64,000 bases of DNA from Mixta sp. Marseille-Q2659 (GTDB lineage: Bacteria > Pseudomonadota > Gammaproteobacteria > Enterobacterales > Enterobacteriaceae). The stretch covers positions 1 to 64,000 of the forward strand of contig NZ_CALNWY010000020.1 in assembly GCF_940807255.1 (NCBI RefSeq), given 5' to 3'. Positions within the stretch are counted from its first letter, which is position 1. Each line of letters begins with the position of its first letter. Below the pieces are notes generated by a model. It made no database searches. It was not told the origin of the DNA and saw only the letters and a program-made list of their open reading frames with translations. Below are positions 16,785-25,337 of this stretch, piece by piece. The position numbers and the translations under genes are program-made.

Positions 16785-17576
16785 TTATGGTTGAAGCGCT
16801 TTCTTTCCGGCGGCGATATATTTCATCTCGCCAATTTCAGCAACCTCTGTTTTGCCATTCTGATAAACCATTTTTATTACCGCTAAGTTAGGCAGCGGTT
16901 TATTTTTCGCTGGGTTATCCGTCAGATCGGAAATCATTATTTGAATTGCGGTGCCGGAGGAAATAACCAGAATGTTTTTTTGATGGTTGGCGATCGCATT
17001 ATCGATAATGGTATGCAGCGCCGCCTGCGTTCTTAACTTCACCTGCTGATAGCTTTCCGTCATGCCTGTGGGATCCGCGCTGGCCAGCGCGTTCATGCTC
17101 TCCTCGACCGGCAGCGTACCTGACTTCATACGCGAAAAAAGCGCGCTACCATCGGCCAGGCCCAGCTGTTTGGCGGCTGCAGCCGCCATATCCCGATTGA
17201 ACCCGCCTTCGAAACTGCCAAAGCAGGCTTCGCGCAGGCCGCTTAGCTCATTAAGCTGATAGCTTTCGATACCGATCTGTTGCAGCAGGAGCTTCATTGT
17301 TTCGCGCTGTCGTCCGGCATCGCTGGCATAAAAGGCGTCAAACGTAATGCCTTTTAACCCCGCGCCGAGATATCGCGTCTCGCGGCGTCCTTTATCGGTA
17401 AGAGGGGAATCGGCCCATCCCTGGACGCGATCCAGCGTGTTTAATAAGGTTTTACCGTGACGTACAAACCAGATTGTGATGGGTTGATTATTATCGGTGG
17501 ATGGCGTGACTGTTTCTGCACTATAAGCAGTAGCGCTGCTGAGAATGAATAATAAAGCAAAGACTTTCCTTAGCAT
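16785..17576 (-). CDS. Secreted histidine phosphatase (branch 1), copy B
   Basis: A 263-residue paralog of copy A with a signal peptide (cleavage near TAYSA), catalytic motif VRHGKTLLNTLDRVQGWADSPLTDKG and LREACFGSFEG. The two copies share the motifs, length and the C-terminal VISSGTAI / NLAVIKMVYQNG pattern, indicating duplication. It is first in a unit B-porin-A on the minus strand, with a 162-base AT-rich gap before the porin that may hold a second promoter. Substrate unknown. Confidence 0.84.
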   Translation of the reverse strand: MLRKVFALLFILSSATAYSAETVTPSTDNNQPITIWFVRHGKTLLNTLDRVQGWADSPLTDKGRRETRYLGAGLKGITFDAFYASDAGRQRETMKLLLQQIGIESYQLNELSGLREACFGSFEGGFNRDMAAAAAKQLGLADGSALFSRMKSGTLPVEESMNALASADPTGMTESYQQVKLRTQAALHTIIDNAIANHQKNILVISSGTAIQIMISDLTDNPAKNKPLPNLAVIKMVYQNGKTEVAEIGEMKYIAAGKKALQP

Positions 17577-18201
17577 CTGGATTCACCATTGTTTCTGTTT
17601 AAAATAGGGGACCTGCCGTTAATGCTGCGCATGATAGCTTTTATACAAACGCAGTAACGGATAAAAAAGGTTTTGCCTGTTGGAAACAGTGACAATCCAT
17701 ATGGCGGCTACGCTAGCACAGCTTATTTATAAAATAAAAGCCTGATATTTTATTCTGAGCGGGAATGTGATCGGCTTCATGTTTAATATTAATAGATTAA
17801 TTATAAATTCGGATCTCATTAAATAACGTTACGGGAAACATTAATTATTATTCAGGTGCATTATATTTCCTTGCCTGATGTTGATAATGGCTGCAATAGA
17901 AAAGGCTGATATGCTGAACCGCTTCTTTTTCTGTAATTAATGGTGAAGCAAAGGGAATAAACAGCAGACGAATTTGCCCTGGAGTCAGTACTTACCGGCC
18001 AGAAAATGAAATGAATAATATTGCGCCTGTTATTAATGCTCTGGATAAATATAAAGGAAACAGAATGAATATATTGTCGAATTCGCAGCGCTTACTTTAG
18101 ACATCCTTTAATAAAGGCAAAGCGAATAGCGGCAGACTGACGTCACGGCAGAAGGGAAAGCAGGCTTATGGAAACGAAGAGAGAGCGGGCGAAACGAGAG
18201 A
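17577..18201. other. AT-rich intergenic stretch without a convincing gene
   Basis: About 625 bases upstream of phosphatase copy B. Only ORFs of fewer than about 30 codons are seen, none with a good ribosome-binding site plus recognisable product. AT content is clearly higher than in the neighbours. It should hold the promoter of copy B; the rest is unexplained and could be decayed sequence. Confidence 0.5.
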
Positions 18202-18228
18202 AGGCAGAAGCGGCGCGCGCTTCTGCCT
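18202..18228 (-). terminator. Probable terminator of tsx
   Basis: A 10-base stem (AGGCAGAAGC / GCTTCTGCCT) with a 7-base loop begins 9 bases after the tsx stop; the following minus-strand sequence is only moderately T-rich. Confidence 0.6.
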
Positions 18229-18236
18229 CAACAGCA

Positions 18237-19106
18237 TCAGAAGTTGTAACCTACCACCAGGTAGTAACCCCAACCGGTTGATTTCACTTCAAACGGGCCG
18301 TCGCCAAAGTTCAGGTTCGCACCATCTGCCCACTGGCCGCCGTTGTGGAAATAACGCGCCACGACAGAGTAGTGCCAGTGATCGTAGCCCAGCGCCAGGA
18401 TATGGCTGGAGGCGATAGAGTTGCTGGTGCGTGAGGCGCCCGGCGTTTTATCCGCCAGATCGGAGCCCCAGTCAAAGTTGGTAAAGCCGATATAGCTCAG
18501 GTTGCCACCCCACAGGGTGGTAATCGGCAGGAAGTATTTCACTTTAAAGCGGTAACCATCCCAGCTGTTTTCGTTCGCTGCGCCATAGTTTTCCCACTGG
18601 TATTTGGCGTAGACGTTCAGCGACAGGGCGAGATCGGTATGGGTATCAATATCGGTGCCCAGGCCCATATACCAGGTGTTCTGGCGGTTATCGCTGTTGT
18701 GGCCCATGTCATAAACATAGTTATTGGCGAAGTACCACTCTTTAAACGGGCCGAAGCTCAGATCGGTACCGGTCAGCTTATCAATGGAAAAACGCGGTTC
18801 GATTTCCATAAACAGCGGCGAACCGTTGTCCCAGATTCCCTGCTGATAGCTGTTTGCCGCGCCGAAGAAGTTCGGAATATCAACGTAGCCGTAGAAATCG
18901 AACCAGTCTTTGTGGGCGAACGCTTCATATTCCAGATAAACGTCGTTGTTCAGGTGCGGTCCGAAGCGAGTGTGGTTGCTGCCTACTACGTTAACACTCT
19001 GATGCCACCAGTCTGACAGATAAGTCGCATCGTTGCTTTGCGCCTGAGAAGTGACGCTCCAGGACGCGGCCAACAGCGCGCCAGCCATCAACATTTTATT
19101 TTTCAT
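18237..19106 (-). CDS. tsx: Nucleoside-specific outer-membrane channel Tsx
   Basis: A 289-residue outer-membrane 12-strand channel for nucleosides. It has a signal peptide (cleavage near SQAQ), then the conserved start [45 protein letters not shown] and a C-terminal YYLVVGYNF ending in Phe, as outer-membrane insertion requires. A CRP-type site lies about 215 bases upstream, consistent with the cAMP-CRP control known in E. coli. Separate from the usual tsx neighbours of E. coli. Confidence 0.93.
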   Translation of the reverse strand: MKNKMLMAGALLAASWSVTSQAQSNDATYLSDWWHQSVNVVGSNHTRFGPHLNNDVYLEYEAFAHKDWFDFYGYVDIPNFFGAANSYQQGIWDNGSPLFMEIEPRFSIDKLTGTDLSFGPFKEWYFANNYVYDMGHNSDNRQNTWYMGLGTDIDTHTDLALSLNVYAKYQWENYGAANENSWDGYRFKVKYFLPITTLWGGNLSYIGFTNFDWGSDLADKTPGASRTSNSIASSHILALGYDHWHYSVVARYFHNGGQWADGANLNFGDGPFEVKSTGWGYYLVVGYNF

Positions 19107-19318
19107 TGGTTACCACATGCTTAAAGGCCTCTCTGCTGAGTCAGAGAAGGCCGCGAATCAAGTGTCCACTGCTGGACGGGAAGGTATTTTTATATGCCAC
19201 TCCGGGGAAGACGTACGGGTACGTCGCGGCAGCCCGCATAGGTTGCCTGCATCCTGCCGATAGAAAATAGATATTGCTCACGTTTGTCAAAGTTTGTTTC
19301 ATTTTGATTCAGTTGTTA

Positions 19319-19334
19319 TGTGATGCAGATCACG
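19319..19334. promoter_or_regulatory. CRP site in the tsx / TetR divergent region
   Basis: TGTGA-TGCAGA-TCACG matches the CRP core at 9 of 10 positions. It lies between tsx and the TetR gene and more probably serves tsx. Confidence 0.6.
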
Positions 19335-19469
19335 AACTGGTTGGAGGCGGTTAAAAAACAGGTCATAAAAGCGCGCTAAATACAAAAGCAATCGCTTACG
19401 TCATCCACGCAAACGTTTAATTGGTCATTCACCCTTTTCTGACTTATGTAAAGTTATCCTGAATTTTTT

Positions 19470-19506
19470 TGAACGTGCGTTCAGCAAATATTGAACAGCT
19501 GTTCAA
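19470..19506. promoter_or_regulatory. Two palindromic operators upstream of the TetR gene
   Basis: TGAAC-GTGC-GTTCA (19470-19484) and the perfect 16-base palindrome TTGAACAGCTGTTCAA (19491-19506) share the pattern GAAC-N4-GTTC and lie 21-22 bases apart centre to centre, two helical turns. They sit 44-80 bases before the TetR start codon and are probably its own operators. Confidence 0.72.
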
Positions 19507-19549
19507 AAAGAGGCAAACTGTCGCCCAGTTAAAACGGGCGGAGCAGGGA

Positions 19550-20143
19550 ATGGGCTATTTAAAAGCGGATGCGCGGGCGGATTTATTACTCAACGCAGCG
19601 AAAAAAATCATGAAAAGCCAGGGCTTTGCGGCGGTTACCGCCAGAAAAGTCGCGCTGGAGAGCGGGGCGGCAATAGGACATATCAACCGTCATTTTACCT
19701 CTCTGGGTGAGCTTAAGTGTCAGGCTTTTCTGGCTATCGTTCATGAAAAAGCGGAAAGGCATAAGGTGACGCGGGAAACGCTGAGTGGCGTTGAGGCGGT
19801 ACTCTCGCTACTGGTCGATTGCAAAGAAGAACAGTATATGAGCGAGCTTTGGCGTGAAGTCTCGGTGCTGGCGCATCAGGATCGCTCGCTGCAGGACATC
19901 CTGGTTTACGGGCTTAATCTCTGGCACGGCATCATCAGCGAAACCATTACCGACGGCATCAACCAGAATGTTTTGCGCTGCCACGATACGGCATCCACCA
20001 CGGCCTGGCGGCTGATGGCCCTGGCATTGGGGCAGGATTCACTGGCGATGCACGGCGTAGTGGGTGGTGACCAGGAACAATTACACAGTGATTTGCTCCA
20101 CATTATTCGACTGGAACTGCTACCGATAGAGTCTGGACAGTAA
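19550..20143 (+). CDS. TetR-family transcriptional regulator
   Basis: A 197-residue regulator. The N-terminal HTH is clear (LLLNAAKKIMKSQGFAAVTARKVALESGAAIGHINRHFTS) and is followed by an all-helical ligand/dimer domain. I chose ATG 19550 over upstream TTG/GTG starts because the region before it holds the two palindromic operators and because GGAG is 6 bases upstream. It precedes an AraC-type gene by 11 bases, so the two form an operon that is probably autorepressed. Inducer unknown. Confidence 0.82.
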   Translation: MGYLKADARADLLLNAAKKIMKSQGFAAVTARKVALESGAAIGHINRHFTSLGELKCQAFLAIVHEKAERHKVTRETLSGVEAVLSLLVDCKEEQYMSELWREVSVLAHQDRSLQDILVYGLNLWHGIISETITDGINQNVLRCHDTASTTAWRLMALALGQDSLAMHGVVGGDQEQLHSDLLHIIRLELLPIESGQ

Positions 20144-20154
20144 GGGAATAAATC

Positions 20155-20517
20155 ATGAACGTGAGCGCAGCAAGCGAAAGAGTGTTTACCTATGGCGTTG
20201 TCCGCGAACTGATACGCTGGATTGAGAATAATCTGGATCGACGTATTACCGTTGATGATTGCGCAGAGAAAACCGGCTATTCGAAATGGTATTTGCAGCG
20301 TTATTTTCATGCGGTCACGGGCAAAACGCTGGCGGCTTTCTGTCGGGAAAAACGGCTGGTCGCTTCAGCGCGGATGTTGCTGGAGGATAATGTCACTATC
20401 GAATATGTTGCTGTGCGCCACGGTTTCTCATCTCACGATACCTTTCATAAAACCTTTGTTCGTTACTATGGCATGACCCCCGGCGAATTCCGTCAAAAGT
20501 GTCGTGAAGAGCGTTAA
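20155..20517 (+). CDS. Small AraC-family activator of MarA/SoxS/RamA size
   Basis: A 120-residue protein made almost only of the double-HTH AraC DNA-binding domain: first HTH RITVDDCAEKTGYSKWYLQRYF, second HTH VTIEYVAVRHGFSSHDTFHKTFVRYYGMTPGEFR. It lacks an effector domain, like MarA, SoxS and RamA, whose activity is set by their amount. Transcription with a TetR repressor gives a circuit analogous to RamR-RamA but in operon form. Targets cannot be predicted; efflux or stress genes are one possibility. AGGGA precedes the start. Confidence 0.83.
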   Translation: MNVSAASERVFTYGVVRELIRWIENNLDRRITVDDCAEKTGYSKWYLQRYFHAVTGKTLAAFCREKRLVASARMLLEDNVTIEYVAVRHGFSSHDTFHKTFVRYYGMTPGEFRQKCREER

Positions 20518-20834
20518 GCTATTCCGGGTGCGATACATTTTGCAGGCTGCGCTCCGCTTAAATAAAAATATGACATTTTTATTGAACTTATTACCGCTGC
20601 GCTTGTTTAACCGCGCTGCGGTTATTTAATTTTCGCGACTGATTGTAATTAAATCTTTCAAAAACGCCATTCTGCCAGGTTCTTCTTTTTGATTTCATAA
20701 ACTTATTGCCGCTGCGTTTGCAATTTGCGTTATTTCAGGAGTCAACTAGATTTAAACCCGAAGTCGCGGATATTCTTTCCACTACTGGCGTACTGGATAA
20801 GAATATTAATTATGGAATATTGAGGAGAAATACT
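20518..20834. other. Intergenic region before yciG
   Basis: This 317-base AT-rich stretch has no convincing gene. Two similar ATT(A/G)CCGCTGCG(C/T)TTG blocks occur (about 20589 and 20705). It should contain the stress promoter of yciG, but I could not assign -10/-35 elements safely. Confidence 0.5.
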
Positions 20835-21017
20835 ATGGCAGAACATCGTGGCAATCCTGGTAATTTCGCTGAAGACCGTGAGAAAGCATCTGAAGCCGGT
20901 AAAAAAGGCGGTCAGCATAGTGGCGGCAACTTTAAAAACGACCGCGAAAAAGCCTCTGAAGCAGGCAAAAAAGGTGGGCAAAACAGCCACGGCGGTGGCC
21001 GTCCATCCAATAGCTAA
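20835..21017 (+). CDS. yciG: YciG, small KGG-repeat stress protein
   Basis: A 60-residue hydrophilic protein with two copies of a repeat of the form GNFxxDREKASEAGKKGGQ, the KGG/con-10 motif of stress-induced proteins. GAGGAG sits 6-7 bases before the ATG. In Salmonella and E. coli yciG opens an RpoS-dependent operon with yciF, yciE and, in Salmonella, katN. Here a terminator follows it and yciE begins 325 bases further on, so it may be transcribed alone. The biochemical role is unknown. Confidence 0.9.
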   Translation: MAEHRGNPGNFAEDREKASEAGKKGGQHSGGNFKNDREKASEAGKKGGQNSHGGGRPSNS

Positions 21018-21342
21018 TTTATTAGTTAGCTAACTTACCTTTATTAACCCCTGGCGCTTTTTATCGGGCGTACCAGGGGTTTATTATTTTTTGTCGCTTA
21101 AAGAAAGGCGCTAAACCGCGTTCCGCCTTGATCCCGCTTTATAACGCATTAACAAAAACATAACGCAAATTTTTTCGCGTTACGGTTGTTATTTGCTGTT
21201 TCGCTGCCTACGCTTTTTTATGTGTTGATTATAAAGTCTGATGACTTTTTATCGGTGAATAATCTTATAGAGATAATTCTGACGTTGCTTGTGTTTATAG
21301 CGTTGGGCTTATTTTCTGGCTCACTTATCACGAGGTGAAAGT
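21018..21342. other. Intergenic region between yciG and yciE
   Basis: It holds the yciG terminator and then about 250 bases of AT-rich DNA without an ORF. This is where yciF would be expected; no remnant is recognisable. A separate promoter for yciE-katN is likely here. Confidence 0.5.
21046..21092 (+). terminator. Terminator after yciG
   Basis: AACCCCTGG and CCAGGGGTT pair across an 18-base loop containing a second short pairing; the stem is followed by TTATTATTTTTT. Confidence 0.75.
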
Positions 21343-21849
21343 ATGACTTATCAGGAAAACTATCTCAGCTGGCTGCGTGACGCGCATGCAATGGAAAAAC
21401 AAGCAGAAGAAATGCTGGAAAAAATGTCCGCCCGTCTGGAGCATTATCCCGATTTGAAAGCACGTCTTCAGCAACACATTGAAGAAACCCGTCAGCAACA
21501 GCAAATGCTGCAACAGGTTATTGATCGCCAGGATACATCCAACTCCACCATGAAAGACATGATGGGTAAAGTCGCCGCGATGGGACAGGCCGTTGGCGGT
21601 ATGTTCGCCTCTGACGAAGTGGTTAAAGGTGCAATCAGCGGCTACGTATTCGAACAGTTCGAAATTGCCTGTTATACCTCTCTGATCGCCGCGGCCGAAC
21701 TGGCTGGCGACGCCGAAGGCGCCCGCGTATTCGAACAAATCCGTGAACAGGAAAAAGCAATGGCTGACTGGGCGCTGACCCATCTGCCAGATGTAACCGA
21801 GCAGTTTATGGTGCGTTCCGCGCAGCCAGACACCGAAGCAAAAAAATAA
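21343..21849 (+). CDS. yciE: YciE, ferritin-like stress protein (DUF892)
   Basis: A 168-residue all-helical ferritin-like protein. It matches E. coli YciE through the blocks WLRDAHAMEKQAEEML, SDEVVKGAISGYVFEQFEIACYTSLIAAAE and EQEKAMADW, and ends EAKK as E. coli YciE does. The Glu/His residues in these helices resemble a di-metal site. YciF, the usual partner, is absent. AGGTGAAAGT precedes the start. katN follows after 72 bases, in a spacer with two short hairpins, so the two are probably cotranscribed. Confidence 0.9.
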   Translation: MTYQENYLSWLRDAHAMEKQAEEMLEKMSARLEHYPDLKARLQQHIEETRQQQQMLQQVIDRQDTSNSTMKDMMGKVAAMGQAVGGMFASDEVVKGAISGYVFEQFEIACYTSLIAAAELAGDAEGARVFEQIREQEKAMADWALTHLPDVTEQFMVRSAQPDTEAKK

Positions 21850-21921
21850 AACCTTAGCCAGCAATGGCATTTTACTGTATCGGGGTTGCCAGCAATGGCA
21901 ACCTCTATAGAGGAGCGAGCA

Positions 21922-22821
21922 ATGTTTAGACACGTAAAACAGTTACAATATACCGTCCGCGTCGCCGAGCCGAATCCTGGCCTGGCTAATCTTCTACTCG
22001 AACAGTTTGGCGGCCCGCAGGGTGAACTGGCTGCTGCCTGCCGTTACTTTACCCAAGGCCTGGGCGATGACGATGCCGGCCGCAAAGATATGCTGCTGGA
22101 TATTGCAACGGAAGAGCTGAGCCACCTTGAGATCATCGGTTCTCTGGTAGGGATGCTGAACAAAGGCGCGAAAGGCGCGCTGGCTGAAGGAACCGAACAG
22201 GAAGCTGAGCTTTACCGTTCCCTGACCGGCAACGGCAACGACAGCCATACTACCGCGCTGCTGTACGGCGGCGGCCCGGCGCTGACCAACTCTGCTGGCG
22301 TACCCTGGACTGCAGCCTATATCGATACCATCGGCGAAGTGACGGCGGATCTACGTTCCAATATTGCCGCCGAAGCGCGTGCGAAAATTATTTATGAGCG
22401 CCTGATTAACCTGACGGACGATCCGGGCGTAAAAGATGCGCTGGGCTTCCTGATGACGCGCGAAGTGGCGCACCAGATCTCCTTTGAAAAAGCGCTCTAT
22501 TCGATTCGTAATAACTTCCCGCCGGGCAAACTGCCGCCGATCGAGCAGTACTCCAACACCTACTTCAATATGTCTGAAGGCGGTGAAGTACGCGGCAGCT
22601 GGAACTCGGATGAAAACTTCGATTACGTAGCGAATCCGCAACCGGCCGTAGACGGCGGCGATGGCCTTGCTTCTGTGATGCTGTCGAAAGGCGAAAAAGC
22701 CGATCTGGGAAGTATGGTACTGCGTACCCGCTCCAACCCAGACATCGATCCAACTACCGGTGCCGAACTCGGTTCTCAGCAGCTGGATGATGATGCGGTA
22801 AAAAATTCTCCGAAGAAATAA
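21922..22821 (+). CDS. katN: Manganese (non-heme) catalase KatN
   Basis: A 299-residue di-manganese catalase that removes hydrogen peroxide in the cytoplasm. The ferritin-like bundle has metal-ligand motifs GPQGELAAACRYFTQG, ATEELSHLEI (Glu and His ligands) and AEARAKIIYERL / TREVAHQISFEKAL. The start follows GAGGAGCGAGCA. Position after yciG and yciE matches the Salmonella yciGFE-katN stress operon. Confidence 0.94.
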   Translation: MFRHVKQLQYTVRVAEPNPGLANLLLEQFGGPQGELAAACRYFTQGLGDDDAGRKDMLLDIATEELSHLEIIGSLVGMLNKGAKGALAEGTEQEAELYRSLTGNGNDSHTTALLYGGGPALTNSAGVPWTAAYIDTIGEVTADLRSNIAAEARAKIIYERLINLTDDPGVKDALGFLMTREVAHQISFEKALYSIRNNFPPGKLPPIEQYSNTYFNMSEGGEVRGSWNSDENFDYVANPQPAVDGGDGLASVMLSKGEKADLGSMVLRTRSNPDIDPTTGAELGSQQLDDDAVKNSPKK

Positions 22822-22831
22822 GCATGCTCTG

Positions 22832-22858
22832 AGCCGCATGCGGGCGGCTTTGTTTTTC
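22832..22858 (+). terminator. Terminator after katN
   Basis: AGCCGC / GCGGCT stem with a 6-base loop followed by TTGTTTTT, 10 bases after the stop. Confidence 0.75.
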
Positions 22859-22936
22859 TGATTTCCCTTCTTCCCGCCACTGGTTTTTTCTCCTGCTTTT
22901 TGTCAGTCTGTCGCTCTCTTGCCGACGGAAAACCTT

Positions 22937-23853
22937 ATGCAGCCGCTTGAAAATATAACCGCAATGATGGTGTTTGCCCGTGTAGTGGATACGCTGAGCT
23001 TCACCGACGCGGCGAACAGCCTCGGCCTCTCGAAATCTTTCGTCAGTAAAGAAATCGCGCAGCTGGAGATCCGGCTCGGCGTTAAGCTGCTGGAGCGACC
23101 ACCCGGCATATTGCCGTTACCGAAGTCGGGCGCGCCTGGTATCAGTTTTGCGCCAGGGCATTGCAGGAAGTGAACGGCGCCGATGCTTTTATTCGTGACT
23201 ATCACCAGGAGCCCGCCGGCAATCTGCGTATCATCGCACCGGTTAATTTTGGCCGTCACTGCATTCTGCCGGTACTGAATAGCTTTGTTGCACAGCATAT
23301 TCATGTGCAGGTTGATCTGGATTTGTCCGACCGATCCGTTGATTTGCAGAGCGATCGCTACGATCTGGCAATTGTGGTGGCGCAAACGCCGCCGCCCGCG
23401 CTCACCTGCTATCCGCTTACCGCGATTGAATGGGGATTATTTGCCGCGCCCGACTATCCTCTGCCCGCCACGCTTTCACATCCGCAACAGCTGCCGCGTC
23501 ACGACTATTTATTATTTCGCGGCGCAGCGCATACGCTTGCTTTGCCGTTTCGTCACGGCAAGCAAAAGCTCGATATTGCGGTACATAGCCGGTTTCGTAT
23601 CAATAACAGCGAGGCGCTGCTAAGCGCGGCCATCGCCGGGGCGGGCATCGCGTATCTTCCCTGCTATGTGACGCAGGCGGCGCAGCGGCAAGGGCAACTG
23701 GTGCGCCTGCTGGCCGACTGGCAGATGGATTGCTATTACAGTTATTTGATTGTGCAGCAGGCGGAAGGCGCCCGTGCGCTGGTGGCGCGGTTTTGCCAGC
23801 AGCTTCAGGCGGCGCTGGCGCCCGCTGAATCCCTACCGCCATTCGCAGAATAA
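22937..23853 (+). pseudogene. LysR-family regulator, 1-base frameshift
   Basis: The N-terminal winged HTH (residues about 1-60, FTDAANSLGLSKSFVSKEIAQLEIRLGVKLLER) is in one frame. The rest, starting with TTRHIAVTEVGRAWYQFC and continuing through a complete LysR substrate domain, is in another. The break is at about 23095, where GAG CGN ACC is expected and one base is missing. Restored length is about 305 residues, normal for LysR. No other lesion is visible, so sequencing error or recent mutation are both possible. It precedes an MFS exporter in the same direction by 229 bases and could regulate it. Confidence 0.85.
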
Positions 23854-24082
23854 TCGCGCTGGCGTTTTTGGGCAGCTTGATAATCCATGTCACCTAAGGC
23901 ATTGAGGCAATCCGCTTGCTGACGCTGGTTCAACGTCGGTCTTTCTTCTATCCCAGCCTTGCTGATGCCGCGCATTGTTTCTCACGGGAAACAAACAAGG
24001 GCATCCAGAGAACTTTCTGCCGCGCTGTCGGGATGATCTCCGTGGCTTGCTAGCATAGCGGGGTGATGACAAGGAGAAAAGA

Positions 24083-25294
24083 ATGATGCTTTCTATGAGC
24101 AATGAAGAGCCAGAATACTGGCGGCGCAATTTATGGGTTTGTATGTTGGGTTCCTTTACTACCCTGGTCGCGATGACGCTGCTGCTGCCCTTTTTGCCGC
24201 TCTACGTCGCAGAACTGGGCGTTAGCGAGCCGGCATCCATCGCGCGCTGGTCAGGCATTGCCTATGGCGCGACCTTTTTTACCGCCGCGCTTACCGCGCC
24301 GCTGTGGGGCAGGCTGGCGGATCGCTACGGGCGCAAACTGATGTTGATTCGCGCCAGCCTCGGAATGGCCGTTGCGATGTCGCTGATCGGCATGGCCAGC
24401 GCGCCCTGGCAGCTAGTAACGCTGCGTCTGCTGGCAGGATTGTTAGGCGGATATGCCTCCGGCTCGACCATTCTTATCGCCGCGCAAACGCCAAAAGCGC
24501 ATACCGGCTGGGCGCTGGGAATGCTCTCATCGGGCATTATGGCAGGCAACGTGGTCGGGCCGTTAATCGGCGGCCTGCTGCCACCGCTGATCGGTATCCG
24601 CGCCACCTTCTGGCTGGCGGGCGGCGTCATTTTTCTGGCGTTTCTCGCGACCTGTTTTCTGCTGAAAGAGGCGCCGCGTACGCCTGGGCAGCGACGCGTG
24701 ACGGCGGCGCCAATGCTCAATTTGCGTAATGGCATTCTGCCGCTGATGCTGCTGACCGGCATGCTGTTGATATTCGCCAATATGTCCGTGGAACCGATTG
24801 TTACGCTGTACGTTGCGCAATTTGTGCAGCAGCCGCAGCGTATAACGCTGGCGGCGGGCGTGGTGATGTCGGCGGCGGCGCTGGGCAGCATCCTTTCGGC
24901 GGCCTGGTTGGGACGGTTAGCGGATCGCATCGGTCACTGGAAAGTGTTGACTGGCGGCCTGTTCGCCGCCGCGCTGCTGTTAATTCCACAGGCGTTTATT
25001 ACCAGCGCCTGGCAGCTGGTAGCGCTGCGCTTTTTCATGGGGCTGGCGCGCGGCGGACTGCTGCCCTGTATTGCCAGCCTGATTCGGCATCATGTTGCTG
25101 GCGAGCAGGTGGGCAGGGCGCTCGGCTGGTCTACCTCGGCGCAGTACGTGGGCCAGGTCTGCGGGCCGTTGTTTGGCGGCTTTGTTGGCGGCTGGCTGGG
25201 CATGCGCTCGGTGTTTCTCGCTACCTGCGTGATTATGGCGGCGGGCGCGTTTTTTAACCTGTTGCACATGCGACAGGCAGGAAAAAAGACATAA
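24083..25294 (+). CDS. MFS drug-exporter-like transporter (MdtG-like)
   Basis: A 403-residue major-facilitator protein with 12 predicted membrane segments. It shows the MFS loop motif WGRLADRYGRKLM (about residues 75-87), a repeat of it in the second half (WLGRLADRIGHWK) and antiporter-type glycine-rich segments (GLLGGYASGSTILIAAQTP, GWALGMLSSGIMAGNVVGPLIGGL). Sequence resembles E. coli MdtG (drug:proton antiporter) in the first half but falls short of orthology by eye. AAGGAG precedes the first ATG. Substrate unknown. Confidence 0.8.
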   Translation: MMLSMSNEEPEYWRRNLWVCMLGSFTTLVAMTLLLPFLPLYVAELGVSEPASIARWSGIAYGATFFTAALTAPLWGRLADRYGRKLMLIRASLGMAVAMSLIGMASAPWQLVTLRLLAGLLGGYASGSTILIAAQTPKAHTGWALGMLSSGIMAGNVVGPLIGGLLPPLIGIRATFWLAGGVIFLAFLATCFLLKEAPRTPGQRRVTAAPMLNLRNGILPLMLLTGMLLIFANMSVEPIVTLYVAQFVQQPQRITLAAGVVMSAAALGSILSAAWLGRLADRIGHWKVLTGGLFAAALLLIPQAFITSAWQLVALRFFMGLARGGLLPCIASLIRHHVAGEQVGRALGWSTSAQYVGQVCGPLFGGFVGGWLGMRSVFLATCVIMAAGAFFNLLHMRQAGKKT

Positions 25295-25318
25295 AAAAAC
25301 CCCGGCCAGGCCGGGGTT
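25293..25318 (-). terminator. Terminator of gcd, shared with the convergent MFS gene
   Basis: A 10-base stem AACCCCGGCC / GGCCGGGGTT with a minimal loop is followed on the minus strand by seven Ts. On the plus strand the following TTGCTT is weaker. It overlaps the last bases of the MFS gene. Confidence 0.85.
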
Positions 25319-25337
25319 GCTTAACTTACGGAACTGC

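Noticed and set aside
17577..18201. Short ORFs in the AT-rich gap upstream of phosphatase copy B
   Set aside because: All are under about 30 codons without a convincing start signal or recognisable product.
23890..24129. Minus-strand ORF between the LysR and MFS genes
   Set aside because: It overlaps the MFS ribosome-binding site and start, is Arg/Ser-rich and shows no family features.
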